Source: Chloroflexota bacterium (GTDB taxonomy: Bacteria > Chloroflexota > Anaerolineae > UBA1429). From it: a stretch of 5,201 nt of DNA. This document shows, in pieces, positions 1 to 5,201 of the stretch. Below the pieces are notes generated by a model that did no database searches, was not told where the DNA came from, and worked only from the letters and a program-made list of their open reading frames with translations. Both the position numbers and the translations under genes were made by a program. Numbering within the stretch: position 1 is the stretch's first letter; each line of letters starts with the position of its first letter. Location of the stretch: the NCBI GenBank assembly GCA_012513595.1, contig JAAZBY010000331.1, positions 1 to 5,201 of the forward strand, given 5' to 3'.

Positions 1-207
1 CGCCAGCGTCTTGTTGTGCGCCAGCACCAGCGCCGGCCGGCCGAGCGCCTCGATGACCTTGGCCATCACATAGGTCTTGCCCGAACCGGTCACGCCCAAC
101 AGCGTCTGATAGCGATCCCCCTGCTCGATGCCCGCAATGAGCGAGGCGATCGCCTCCGGCTGGTCTCCAGTCGGCTGAAAGTCCGAGATGAGCCGGAATT
201 CGGTCAT
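1..207 (-). CDS. uvrB: UvrABC excinuclease subunit B, N-terminal fragment (cut by window edge)
   Basis: This is the start of UvrB, the DNA-loading helicase-like subunit of the UvrABC nucleotide excision repair complex, which verifies damage handed over by UvrA and recruits UvrC. Sixty-nine codons are visible; full UvrB is usually about 660-700 residues, so some 90% lies left of the window. The N-terminus reads [20 protein letters not shown], with the FxPxGDQPxAI block typical of UvrB. It is followed by [12 protein letters not shown], with the Walker A P-loop at residues 38-45 (K44, T45), and by AHNKTLA (63-69), helicase motif Ia. The ATG at 205-207 is preceded on the minus strand by GGAGG (219-223), 11 nt away, so the start is secure. 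The PHP gene lies 103 bp upstream in the same direction. The identification rests on three motifs in the expected order and spacing. Confidence 0.95.
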   Translation of the reverse strand, partial: MTEFRLISDFQPTGDQPEAIASLIAGIEQGDRYQTLLGVTGSGKTYVMAKVIEALGRPALVLAHNKTLA

Positions 208-218
208 GCTTGCCCCTA

Positions 219-249
219 CCTCCGTAACCGCGCCACGCCCATCATTGTA
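219..249 (-). promoter_or_regulatory. Possible extended -10 promoter and Shine-Dalgarno of uvrB
   Basis: On the minus strand TACAAT (positions 244-249) differs from the TATAAT consensus at one base and is preceded by TGC, giving a TGnTACAAT extended -10. No good -35 hexamer is visible 16-18 bp further upstream, which extended -10 promoters can tolerate. GGAGG at 219-223 is the ribosome binding site of uvrB. If the box is real, transcription would begin near position 237, leaving a leader of about 30 nt, and uvrB would be transcribed independently of the PHP gene. No LexA/SOS-type operator was recognised. Confidence 0.4.
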
Positions 250-276
250 GCACATCTGTTCGCCGGCGCCTAGCCT

Positions 277-301
277 GACGCGGCAGCGAAAGCGCCTCGT
301 C
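277..301 (-). terminator. Hairpin downstream of the PHP gene, possible terminator without U-tract
   Basis: Ten bases past the PHP stop codon the minus strand can fold GACG/CGTC, then an A-G mismatch, then GGCG/CGCC-like pairs including one G-U, around a 7-nt loop. That is eight Watson-Crick pairs and one wobble in 25 nt. The location right after a stop codon and before the uvrB promoter candidate fits a transcription end, but no run of T follows, so it is not a classical intrinsic terminator. It may slow polymerase, protect the 3' end, or be chance in GC-rich DNA. Confidence 0.3.
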
Positions 302-310
302 GCATCTCAC

Positions 311-1363
311 TCAGGCCGGCCTGACCAGGATCGGGTTGGAGAAGATCCAGCCGCGCCGGCGCAGGTACCAGCGGCGGTAGGCCTCCAGGCGATAGGCCCC
401 CGGGGCGGGGTCGGCGTACTCGAGCACTGTGCCGCGCCCCTCGGCCACGACGTGGCCGTTGCGCAGCAGGCGCAGCTCCGCCTCGGCGGGCGCCGTGGCC
501 CGCAGCCTAAGCCCCGGCTGCGCGGGAACGATGCTGCCCATCGGCCAGGCGTTGTCCTCGGCCAGCGCCTCAAACCGGAAGCCGCGCGCGTCCGCCAGGG
601 CGTCGTAGGCCACAAAGCCCCGGCCGCGCGCCAGTGCCTCGTACACCAGATCGCCGTCCTCGGCCAGGGACCCCGTCCACTCCCCGCTCACCAGCACATG
701 GGTGTTCACGGCCCCGAACAGGTGCCGGTAGCCAAAGACCCTCTTGCGCAAGGGGCCCAGGGAGTACTCCTCGGCATGCGCGTCGGCCCCGCCGATGGCG
801 TACACGGGCCCGTCGGCCAGCAGGGCATCCCACTTTTGCAGCGTCTCCGGAAAGGGTCCGAGCATACCGATCTGGGGGAGGTAGGCCATGACGAGGGCGT
901 AGGCCATCCCGTAGAGCCGCCCCTTCAGTTCGGACATATAGTTCCAGATCTCCAGGCCGGTGTAGCCCCGCACCTGCCAGTCCACCCAGTTGATGGCGCC
1001 CTCGGCGACCACGCGCCCGGGCCGCTCGAAGGGATGGGCGATAAAGGCCAGCCCGCCGCGGGCCCGCACCGCGTCGACCACCGCCTGCGTGTCGCCCGCC
1101 AGCGGGGCCAGGTCTTCGCCGGCGTAAAGCACCAGCAGGTGGTTCACGCCGGGGCGGGCCGGGTTGTGTACCTCTTCGCCCACCAGCACCAACACGCCCG
1201 AGCGCCAGCCGGCCTGCTCAGGCACGTAGGCGTTATGGTCCGTCACTACCAGGAAGTCGAGCCCGGCCTGGGCCGCGGCCACCGCCACCTCGTCATGGGT
1301 CCCGGTGCCGTCCGAGTAGGTCGTGTGGATGTGGATGTTGCCGACGCGCTCGAGATAGGTCAT
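311..1363 (-). CDS. PHP-domain metallohydrolase, CehA/McbA-like
   Basis: A 350-residue soluble protein with no signal peptide or membrane segment. The N-terminal two-thirds is a PHP (polymerase and histidinol phosphatase) domain, a metal-dependent barrel that hydrolyses phosphoesters or related bonds. Its metal-binding motifs are all present and in order: HIH (11-13) with D18 in YSDGTGTH, TDHN (D42, H43), GEE (62-64), AHPF (H110), a possible further ligand E138 in GLEIWNY, and GGADAHAEEY (D194, H196). Residues from about 220 to 350 look beta-rich and may be a C-terminal sandwich or lid domain, as in many CehA/McbA-type proteins; this is inferred from sequence texture. The ATG at 1361-1363 sits directly before the HIH motif, as is usual for the family, but its Shine-Dalgarno is weak (a GGGGG run and an adjacent AGAGG). 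It is not HisK or a DNA polymerase PHP module, having no polymerase domain. The substrate cannot be named from sequence. The gene is divergent from the epimerase and upstream of uvrB. Confidence 0.88.
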   Translation of the reverse strand: MTYLERVGNIHIHTTYSDGTGTHDEVAVAAAQAGLDFLVVTDHNAYVPEQAGWRSGVLVLVGEEVHNPARPGVNHLLVLYAGEDLAPLAGDTQAVVDAVRARGGLAFIAHPFERPGRVVAEGAINWVDWQVRGYTGLEIWNYMSELKGRLYGMAYALVMAYLPQIGMLGPFPETLQKWDALLADGPVYAIGGADAHAEEYSLGPLRKRVFGYRHLFGAVNTHVLVSGEWTGSLAEDGDLVYEALARGRGFVAYDALADARGFRFEALAEDNAWPMGSIVPAQPGLRLRATAPAEAELRLLRNGHVVAEGRGTVLEYADPAPGAYRLEAYRRWYLRRRGWIFSNPILVRPA

Positions 1364-1428
1364 CCTCTGCCCCCAACACTGTGTGGCGAGCCGCGGCCGC
1401 TCACCGGCCAGGCCCCATTGGCGAATGA

Positions 1429-1459
1429 GTTATATATGTTCTTACCGTGTATGAGCGAA
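1429..1459 (-). promoter_or_regulatory. AT-rich patch, likely -10 region of the PHP gene promoter
   Basis: The only strongly AT-rich stretch in front of the PHP gene is at about 1428-1443. Read on the minus strand it offers TATAAC (1429-1434) and an overlapping TATATA (1431-1436). The hexamer 17 bp upstream of the latter is TTCGCT (1454-1459), a poor -35 matching TTGACA at three positions. The patch would put the transcript start about 60 nt before the PHP ATG. The location is sensible and the -10 is fair, but the -35 is weak and the exact hexamers are uncertain. Confidence 0.35.
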
Positions 1460-1486
1460 CGGTGCTCGTGATCTATTGGTATACTG

Positions 1487-1520
1487 TGTCGAGAGGCGGT
1501 TTTATCGTCTCTATGCGACA
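1487..1520. repeat. Imperfect inverted repeat in the PHP/epimerase divergent region
   Basis: The left arm TGTCG-AGAGGCG (1487-1498) pairs with the right arm CGTCTCT (1506-1512) and CGACA (1516-1520). The inner 7-bp stem has a single G-T pair and a 7-nt loop (1499-1505). The outer 5-bp stem is perfect but separated on the right by a 3-nt bulge (1513-1515). It ends 8 bp before the -35 box of the epimerase promoter and lies between two divergent genes. It could be a protein-binding site, or a hairpin in any transcript crossing from the left. No known operator family is recognised. Confidence 0.45.
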
Positions 1521-1528
1521 GAGTTTCA

Positions 1529-1558
1529 TTGACAGGCCGACGCCGGTCGCGCTATAAT
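1529..1558 (+). promoter_or_regulatory. Full-consensus sigma70-type promoter of the epimerase gene
   Basis: TTGACA at 1529-1534 and TATAAT at 1553-1558 are both exact matches to the housekeeping sigma consensus, separated by 18 bp (17 is optimal). Transcription would start near 1565, giving a leader of about 38 nt before the ATG at 1604. The leader contains the Shine-Dalgarno-like GAGAGGA (1587-1593). This is the strongest promoter by sequence in the window and implies high or constitutive expression unless it is repressed. Confidence 0.85.
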
Positions 1559-1586
1559 GGCCTCGCTTCGGACCGCCCTCCGCTTC

Positions 1587-1593
1587 GAGAGGA
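1587..1593 (+). promoter_or_regulatory. Ribosome binding site of the epimerase gene
   Basis: GAGAGGA lies 10 nt before the ATG at 1604. Together with the promoter at 1529-1558 it fixes the start. An in-frame TTG at 1529 would lie inside the -35 box and add 25 residues with no family resemblance ahead of the Rossmann motif. Confidence 0.7.
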
Positions 1594-1603
1594 ACTGCTA
1601 TCC

Positions 1604-2533
1604 ATGAACGTTCTCATCACCGGGGGCGCCGGGTTCATCGGCTCGGCGCTGGCCAACCGTCTGGCGGCCGCCGGTCATCACGTGCGCGTGGTCGATGACC
1701 TCAGCGCCGGGGATCGCCAGCGCCTGGACGAGCGCGTGGTCTTTTCCGGCGGTGACATTCGTGACGTCCCCAAACTCTGGTCGCTCTTGCGCGGGGTCGA
1801 CTGCGTCTACCACCTCGCCGCCCGCGTCAGCGTGCCCGAATCGGTCCTCTACCCCGTCGAGTACAACGACACCAACGTCGGCGGCACCGTCAGCCTGCTC
1901 ACCGCCGCGCGTGACGCCCAGGTGAAGCGCCTGGTGTTCACCTCGTCGGGCGCCGTCTATGGCGAGCAGCACCAGCAGCCGATCCGCGAGGAAGCCCCGC
2001 TCGACCCACAGACCCCCTACGCTGTCAGCAAGGCGGCCTCAGAGCAGTACGTGCTGGCCATCGGCAGGTTGTGGGGGCTCGAGACGGTCATCCTGCGCAT
2101 CTTTAACGCCTACGGCCCGGGGCAGCCGATGCCCCCCTCCCACGCGCCCGTCATCCCGCGCTTCCTGAAGCAGGTCGTCTCGGGGGGCTCGACCGTGGTT
2201 TACGGGCTGGGTCAGCAGACGCGCGACTTTGTCTATATCGACGACGTCGTGGAGGCGCTCATCCGCGCCGGCCAGGCCGACGGGGTGGACCGCGCCATCA
2301 TCAACGTGGGCAGCGGCACCGAGGTAAGCATCAACACCCTGCTCGACACCGTCGAACAAGTCAGCGGGCTCGACGCCTATCGCCTGTACAGCGGCACCGA
2401 GAAGGTCGGCGTCTCACGGTTGGTGGCCGACATCACCCGGGCGCAGCAGGTCCTTGGCTTTGCACCCCAGGTGGACCTGGCGGAGGGCCTGCGCTCCACC
2501 CTGGCCCGCGATCCGCGCTTTACCCGCGTCTGA
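1604..2533 (+). CDS. NAD-dependent epimerase/dehydratase, UDP-glucose 4-epimerase-like (extended SDR)
   Basis: A 309-residue cytoplasmic extended short-chain dehydrogenase/reductase of normal family length. The N-terminal Rossmann fold begins at once: MNVLITGGAGFIG, with the glycine motif TGGAGFIG at 6-13. An acidic pair (D31, D32) ends beta-2, favouring NAD over NADP. D51-I52-R53-D54 and HLAA (70-73) are typical adenine- and ribose-contacting elements. The catalytic set is the Ser of TSSGAVYG (about S115) with Y139-xxx-K143 in YAVSK. The substrate half carries RIFNAYGPGQ (165-174) and QQTRDFVYIDDV (204-215), both hallmarks of GalE-like sugar-nucleotide enzymes. Members interconvert or dehydrate UDP- or GDP-sugars for polysaccharide or glycoconjugate synthesis. 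GalE is the nearest description, but UDP-glucuronate epimerase or decarboxylase, or a dehydratase, cannot be excluded. No glycosyltransferase or other sugar gene adjoins it. It has its own strong promoter and converges on trmI. Confidence 0.92.
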   Translation: MNVLITGGAGFIGSALANRLAAAGHHVRVVDDLSAGDRQRLDERVVFSGGDIRDVPKLWSLLRGVDCVYHLAARVSVPESVLYPVEYNDTNVGGTVSLLTAARDAQVKRLVFTSSGAVYGEQHQQPIREEAPLDPQTPYAVSKAASEQYVLAIGRLWGLETVILRIFNAYGPGQPMPPSHAPVIPRFLKQVVSGGSTVVYGLGQQTRDFVYIDDVVEALIRAGQADGVDRAIINVGSGTEVSINTLLDTVEQVSGLDAYRLYSGTEKVGVSRLVADITRAQQVLGFAPQVDLAEGLRSTLARDPRFTRV

Positions 2534-2544
2534 CGCTTCCGTCA
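2531..2544. repeat. Perfect inverted repeat spanning both convergent stop codons
   Basis: TGACG (2531-2535), loop CTTC (2536-2539), CGTCA (2540-2544). The left arm begins with the TGA stop of the epimerase gene, and the right arm ends with TCA, the complement of the TGA stop of trmI. Both transcripts could form the same 5-bp hairpin at the end of translation. It is the only structure in the 8-bp gap. It is short and lacks a T-run, so it is weak as a terminator. Confidence 0.4.
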
Positions 2545-3492
2545 CAGGTTTCCTGAGGCGTCGTCTCCGGGGCAGGCGGAGCCGTCGATCCCGCCCTCGT
2601 CGGGCGCCAGGTCCTCGCCCTCCGCTTCTGCGTCATCCGCTTGCGACTGTCGTGCAGCCAACTCCAGGGCCGCACGCCGCCCCCTGCCCCGCTTGCGCAA
2701 CCCCTCTCCCGTCAGGAGCGGCGCGATCTTGCGGCCAAAGATGAGGTAGCCGGTGTGCGCGTTCATCATATCCTGCGGCCGCAGCCTGCCCGGCACCGGC
2801 TTGTAGTAGCGCACCAGGATCTCCATCACCTCAACCGAGGAGAAGGGGTGTTTGCTGAGCCTCTCCAGGAGGTCCACGACCTGGTTGGTGGTGGGCACCA
2901 GCGCCCCGAAAAAGCCGCCGTCCGCCAGGGCTTCGCACACCTGGGGCAAATAGTCCCACGGCTCGCGGACGTCCAGGAACAGGCTGTCGGCGCCCTGCAC
3001 GGTGAACCCCTCGGAGATGTCCCGCTGGGTCAGCCGCACCCGCTCGAGCAGGCCGACGCGTTCGAGGTTGCCCTCGGCCACGCGCAGCATGTCGTCTCGC
3101 GAGTCGTACGAGTAGACGACGCCATCGGGCTGGGAGGCGTGGGCCAGCGCCAGAGTGAGCGCGCCGCTGCCCGTGCCGGCCTCGACGATGCACTGGCCGG
3201 GCCCCACGTTCAGCTTGAGCAGGATCATCCCGATGTCCTTGGGATAGATGATCTGCGAGGCCCTCTTGACGTCCATCAGCAGGTCGTATAGAGACGGTTG
3301 GAGCACCACAAAGGGATGGCCCAGGTGGGTGTGAATCTGCCGGCCGAGGGGTTGGCCGATGAGGGCATCGTGCTCGATGATGCCGCGGTGAGTGTGGAAC
3401 TGTTGCCCGGGCCGCAGGCCGAGCAGGAACCTCTTGCCGTCCGTGCCGATCAGGATGACCGGAGCATTCACCTGTGCGATGGCCAAGCTCAC
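2542..3492 (-). CDS. trmI: tRNA (adenine-N1)-methyltransferase, TrmI family
   Basis: A class I SAM-dependent methyltransferase of about 316 residues, predicted to make 1-methyladenosine at tRNA position 58, which stabilises the T-loop and matters in thermophiles. An N-terminal small beta domain (about 8-60, starting VNAPVILIGTDGKRFL) precedes the TrmI-type KRASQIIYPKDIGMIL (76-91), the SAM-binding motif IVEAGTGSGALTLALA (102-117), the acidic D130 after beta-2, LDVREPW (173-179, the D-x-x-x-P-W active-site block) and RPQDMMNAHTGYL (238-250), a TrmI signature. The last 40-50 residues are a basic KRGRGRR stretch and then an acidic, probably disordered tail. The start is uncertain. GTG at 3490-3492 is chosen because it begins just before the conserved domain and downstream of a promoter-like TATAAT. 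The ATG at 3520-3522 is the alternative, but it lies inside that -10. A longer version to 3672 would cover both promoters. The gene appears to be single, converging on the epimerase. Confidence 0.9.
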   Translation of the reverse strand: MSLAIAQVNAPVILIGTDGKRFLLGLRPGQQFHTHRGIIEHDALIGQPLGRQIHTHLGHPFVVLQPSLYDLLMDVKRASQIIYPKDIGMILLKLNVGPGQCIVEAGTGSGALTLALAHASQPDGVVYSYDSRDDMLRVAEGNLERVGLLERVRLTQRDISEGFTVQGADSLFLDVREPWDYLPQVCEALADGGFFGALVPTTNQVVDLLERLSKHPFSSVEVMEILVRYYKPVPGRLRPQDMMNAHTGYLIFGRKIAPLLTGEGLRKRGRGRRAALELAARQSQADDAEAEGEDLAPDEGGIDGSACPGDDASGNL

Positions 3493-3520
3493 CTCTGTTT
3501 CTCTACCGTGTGCACCCGGC

Positions 3521-3549
3521 ATTATAGGGCCGCCCCCAAGGGGGGACAA
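3521..3549 (-). promoter_or_regulatory. Probable trmI promoter
   Basis: On the minus strand TATAAT (3521-3526) is an exact -10, with TTGTCC (3544-3549, four of six consensus bases) 17 bp upstream as the -35. Transcription would start near 3514, about 22 nt before the GTG chosen for trmI. The spacer contains a palindromic C5-AA-G6 block (3533-3545), which might bind a regulator or be chance. The -10 overlaps the competing ATG at 3520-3522. Confidence 0.6.
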
Positions 3550-3593
3550 ACCTCCGCCGGCCTGCCGCCTTGCTGCGCGTGGCGACACCGCAG

Positions 3594-3611
3594 CCAGGTG
3601 TACCCCAGGTG
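3594..3611 (+). repeat. Tandem 7-bp direct repeat before the ABC promoter
   Basis: CCAGGTG occurs at 3594-3600 and again at 3605-3611, an 11-bp period close to one helical turn. The second copy ends one base before the -35 hexamer at 3613. Such placement is typical of activator half-sites on one DNA face, but no named regulator is recognised. Confidence 0.35.
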
Positions 3612-3612
3612 C

Positions 3613-3641
3613 TTCACGGAAGGCGCCGCGACGGGTATAAT
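3613..3641 (+). promoter_or_regulatory. Probable promoter of the ABC exporter gene
   Basis: TATAAT at 3636-3641 is a perfect -10. TTCACG at 3613-3618 matches the -35 consensus at four of six bases with an ideal 17-bp spacer. Transcription would begin near 3648, leaving a leader of about 45 nt that contains the Shine-Dalgarno AGGGAG (3679-3684). It is divergent from the trmI promoter; the two -35 boxes are about 65 bp apart. Confidence 0.65.
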
Positions 3642-3678
3642 GACGTGCACGGCCGCAACCGGCAGCCACCACCGAACC

Positions 3679-3684
3679 AGGGAG
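3679..3684 (+). promoter_or_regulatory. Shine-Dalgarno fixing the TTG start of the ABC gene
   Basis: AGGGAG is 8 nt before TTG at 3693-3695. No in-frame ATG exists near the N-terminus before the first membrane segment, so this site decides the start. Confidence 0.7.
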
Positions 3685-3692
3685 CGAGACGA

Positions 3693-5201
3693 TTGGGAGC
3701 CGAGACGCTGGCAGCGCGCACCGCGCCGCCCAAGCAAGAGTTCACCGTAGCCGACGCCCACCACTACGACCGGCGTGGGCCGCTGCGCTGGATCGCGGCA
3801 CACATCGCCCGCTACCCCTACCTGCCGCTGGCCCTGGTGGTAACGAGCATCGCCGGCAACGGCCTATCCAGCTACTCCCGCCTGCTGGTGGGCAGCGCGT
3901 TCCGCTGGATACAGGGCTCCGACCCTCAGGTGCGCGCCCTGCTGGGGATCGTGGCCGCCATCGCCGCCAACGGGCTGGGGCAGGCGCTGTTCCAACTGGC
4001 CCGCAACACCTCCGTCGAGTTCTTGGCCCAGCTGCTGGAGCGCGATTGCCGTGAGGAGCTCTACCGTAGCCTGTTGGGCAAAAGCCTGGCCTTCCATGAC
4101 CGCCACCGCGTGGGGGACCTGATGGCCCGGGCCACCAACGACGTCCGGCAGATCAACATGATGGTCAACCCGGGCCTCAACCTGATCTTTGACTCGCTCA
4201 TGTCCATCGTGGTGCCCATCATTACCATCGCGTCACTCCGCGCCGAGCTCTTGCTCGTGCCGGCGCTCTTCGTGGTCGGCCTGTTCTTCACCCTGCGGCG
4301 CTACATGCGCCAGCTAAGCCCCGTGCTCGACGCCATGCGGCATCAGTTCGGCGTCATGAACGCGGACCTGGCCGAGTCGATTTCGGGCATCGAGGTGATC
4401 AAGGCCAACACCCAGGAAGAGCAGGAGCAGGGCAAGTTTGCGGCCAATGCCAGGTCCTATCGCGACCTGTTCATCCGGCAGGTGGGCATCCAGGCACGCT
4501 ACCTGCCCTTCCTGGTCTACAGCGCCACCTATGCCGCGGCGCTGGCGCACGGGTTGCTCGTCTACCTGCGCGGCGACGGCTTTGATCTGGGCAACGTGGT
4601 GGCCTACGTGGGCCTGGTGGGTCTCCTGCGCATGCCGACCTTCTTCTCCATCTTTTCCTTCAGCCAGGTACAGATGGGCATCGCCTCCGCCGGGCGCATT
4701 CTCGACGTCCTCAACGCCACGACGGAGCTCGATGAGAACGTGACCGGCGTGAGCAGGGCGATCGAGGGGCGCGTGACCTTTGAGGACGTCACCTTTGGCT
4801 ACTCGGCCGAGGCACCGGTGCTCTGCAACCTCAGCTTTGACGTGCAGCCCGGAGAGACGATCGCCATCGTCGGCGGGACGGGCTCCGGCAAGTCCTCCCT
4901 CACGCGCCTGATCGGCCGCACCTACGACGTGACGGCTGGCCGCGTGCTGGTGGACGGTGTCGACGTCCGTGAGTGGAACCTTGACAGCCTACGTTCACAG
5001 ATCTCGGCGATCGAGCAGGACGTCTTTCTCTTCTCCCGCTCTCTGGCTGAGAACATCGCCTTTGGCGTGGCCCAGCAGGCCAGCCGTGAGGAGATCGAGG
5101 CCGCCGCCCGCCAAGCGCAGGCCCACGAGTTCATCCAGGAGCTCCCCCAGGGCTACGACACGGAGATCGGGGAGCGGGGCGTCACCCTGTCGGGGGGCCA
5201 G
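3693..5201 (+). CDS. ABCB-type ABC exporter, TMD-NBD half-transporter (3' end beyond window)
   Basis: The reading frame is open from TTG (3693) to the last base: 503 residues, about 80-85% of a usual 580-620-residue half-transporter. A cytoplasmic N-tail (1-40) leads into six predicted membrane segments, near 44-66, 81-103, 162-182, 185-201, 271-292 and 302-323. The intracellular loop FHDRHRVGDLMARATNDV (134-151) is the coupling-helix region typical of type I exporters. The ATPase domain starts near 360, with A-loop Y370 (FGYS), Walker A GGTGSGKSS (394-402, K400), the Q-loop Q442 in SAIEQDVFLFSRSLAENI, and LSGGQ (499-503) as the final residues. Walker B and the H-switch lie outside. Such proteins dimerise in the inner membrane and export lipids, drugs or peptides using ATP; the substrate cannot be told. 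No N-terminal peptidase domain is present. The partner may be encoded just downstream, as these genes often come in heterodimer pairs (inference). Confidence 0.93.
   Translation, partial: MGAETLAARTAPPKQEFTVADAHHYDRRGPLRWIAAHIARYPYLPLALVVTSIAGNGLSSYSRLLVGSAFRWIQGSDPQVRALLGIVAAIAANGLGQALFQLARNTSVEFLAQLLERDCREELYRSLLGKSLAFHDRHRVGDLMARATNDVRQINMMVNPGLNLIFDSLMSIVVPIITIASLRAELLLVPALFVVGLFFTLRRYMRQLSPVLDAMRHQFGVMNADLAESISGIEVIKANTQEEQEQGKFAANARSYRDLFIRQVGIQARYLPFLVYSATYAAALAHGLLVYLRGDGFDLGNVVAYVGLVGLLRMPTFFSIFSFSQVQMGIASAGRILDVLNATTELDENVTGVSRAIEGRVTFEDVTFGYSAEAPVLCNLSFDVQPGETIAIVGGTGSGKSSLTRLIGRTYDVTAGRVLVDGVDVREWNLDSLRSQISAIEQDVFLFSRSLAENIAFGVAQQASREEIEAAARQAQAHEFIQELPQGYDTEIGERGVTLSGGQ

Noticed and set aside
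452..1471. A 339-codon open frame on the plus strand opposite the PHP gene
   Set aside because: It is antisense to a gene with intact catalytic motifs. Its product is rich in Gly, Pro, Arg, His and Gln with no recognisable domain, as expected of a shadow frame in GC-rich DNA.
1480..1485. TATACT on the plus strand as a second epimerase promoter
   Set aside because: It is a 5/6 -10 match, but no -35-like hexamer lies 16-18 bp upstream, and a perfect promoter follows 70 bp later.
1529..1603. TTG start adding 25 residues to the epimerase
   Set aside because: The TTG is the first part of the perfect -35 box and would be upstream of the transcript start. The added residues do not resemble the family, which begins at MNVLITGGAGFIG.
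2641..3291. A 216-codon open frame on the plus strand opposite trmI
   Set aside because: It lies antisense to the TrmI core, is low in complexity, and has no plausible ribosome site or motif.
1443..3511. TACCGTGT present in both divergent intergenic regions (1443-1450 and 3504-3511)
   Set aside because: A single shared 8-mer is expected by chance in a 5-kb window, and its position relative to the promoters differs.
3533..3545. C5-AA-G6 palindrome as a terminator or operator
   Set aside because: It is a mononucleotide-run palindrome in GC-rich DNA with no T-run and too small a loop unless the stem is shortened. It is recorded only as part of the trmI promoter spacer.
3493..3672. N-terminal extension of trmI up to ATG 3672
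   Set aside because: The extension is Arg/Gly/Ala-rich with no homology pattern, and it would cover the promoter elements of both trmI and the ABC gene.
1..5201. Mobile elements, CRISPR arrays, tRNA/rRNA genes, toxin-antitoxin or defence modules
   Set aside because: No transposase or integrase motif, spaced repeat array, cloverleaf or small paired ORFs were found. The gene content is explained by five conventional proteins.

Overview
The window is a stretch of ordinary chromosome from a GC-rich bacterium (roughly two-thirds G+C by eye). It holds five protein-coding genes, and two of them run off the ends. A TrmI-type tRNA m1A methyltransferase, a CehA/McbA-like PHP hydrolase, a GalE-like epimerase and a half-size ABC exporter, with TTG/GTG starts and E. 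coli-like -10/-35 boxes, would fit Chloroflexota or a similar thermophile-rich lineage. That placement is inference from general impression, not from a marker gene.

Layout, left to right. (1) 1-207, minus strand: the first 69 codons of uvrB (nucleotide excision repair), cut by the window edge. (2) 311-1363, minus: a PHP-domain metallohydrolase that lies upstream of uvrB in the same direction, 103 bp away. The gap holds a hairpin and a possible extended -10, so uvrB may have its own promoter. (3) 1364-1603: a divergent intergenic region with an AT-rich patch (probable PHP promoter), an imperfect inverted repeat and a full-consensus sigma70-type promoter (TTGACA-N18-TATAAT) reading right. (4) 1604-2533, plus: a GalE-like extended-SDR sugar-nucleotide epimerase/dehydratase. 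(5) 2542-3492, minus: trmI, converging on the epimerase with 8 bp between the stops. A perfect 5-bp-arm inverted repeat contains both stop codons. (6) 3493-3692: a second divergent intergenic region with a leftward promoter for trmI and a rightward promoter for the ABC gene. The latter has a 7-bp direct repeat on an 11-bp period just before its -35. (7) 3693-5201, plus: the N-terminal 503 residues of an ABCB-type exporter (TMD-NBD fusion), starting at TTG behind a good Shine-Dalgarno. It is cut exactly after the LSGGQ signature.

The genes do not form one pathway: DNA repair, tRNA modification, sugar-nucleotide metabolism, a predicted phosphoesterase or metal hydrolase, and membrane export. 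The arrangement is two divergent promoter regions around one convergent pair, so most genes look like independent transcription units. I see no mobile element, CRISPR array, tRNA or rRNA, phage gene or defence cassette, and nothing that makes a convincing new system. The points worth a second look are regulatory: the inverted repeat before the consensus promoter, the tandem repeat before the ABC promoter, and the palindrome over the paired stop codons.
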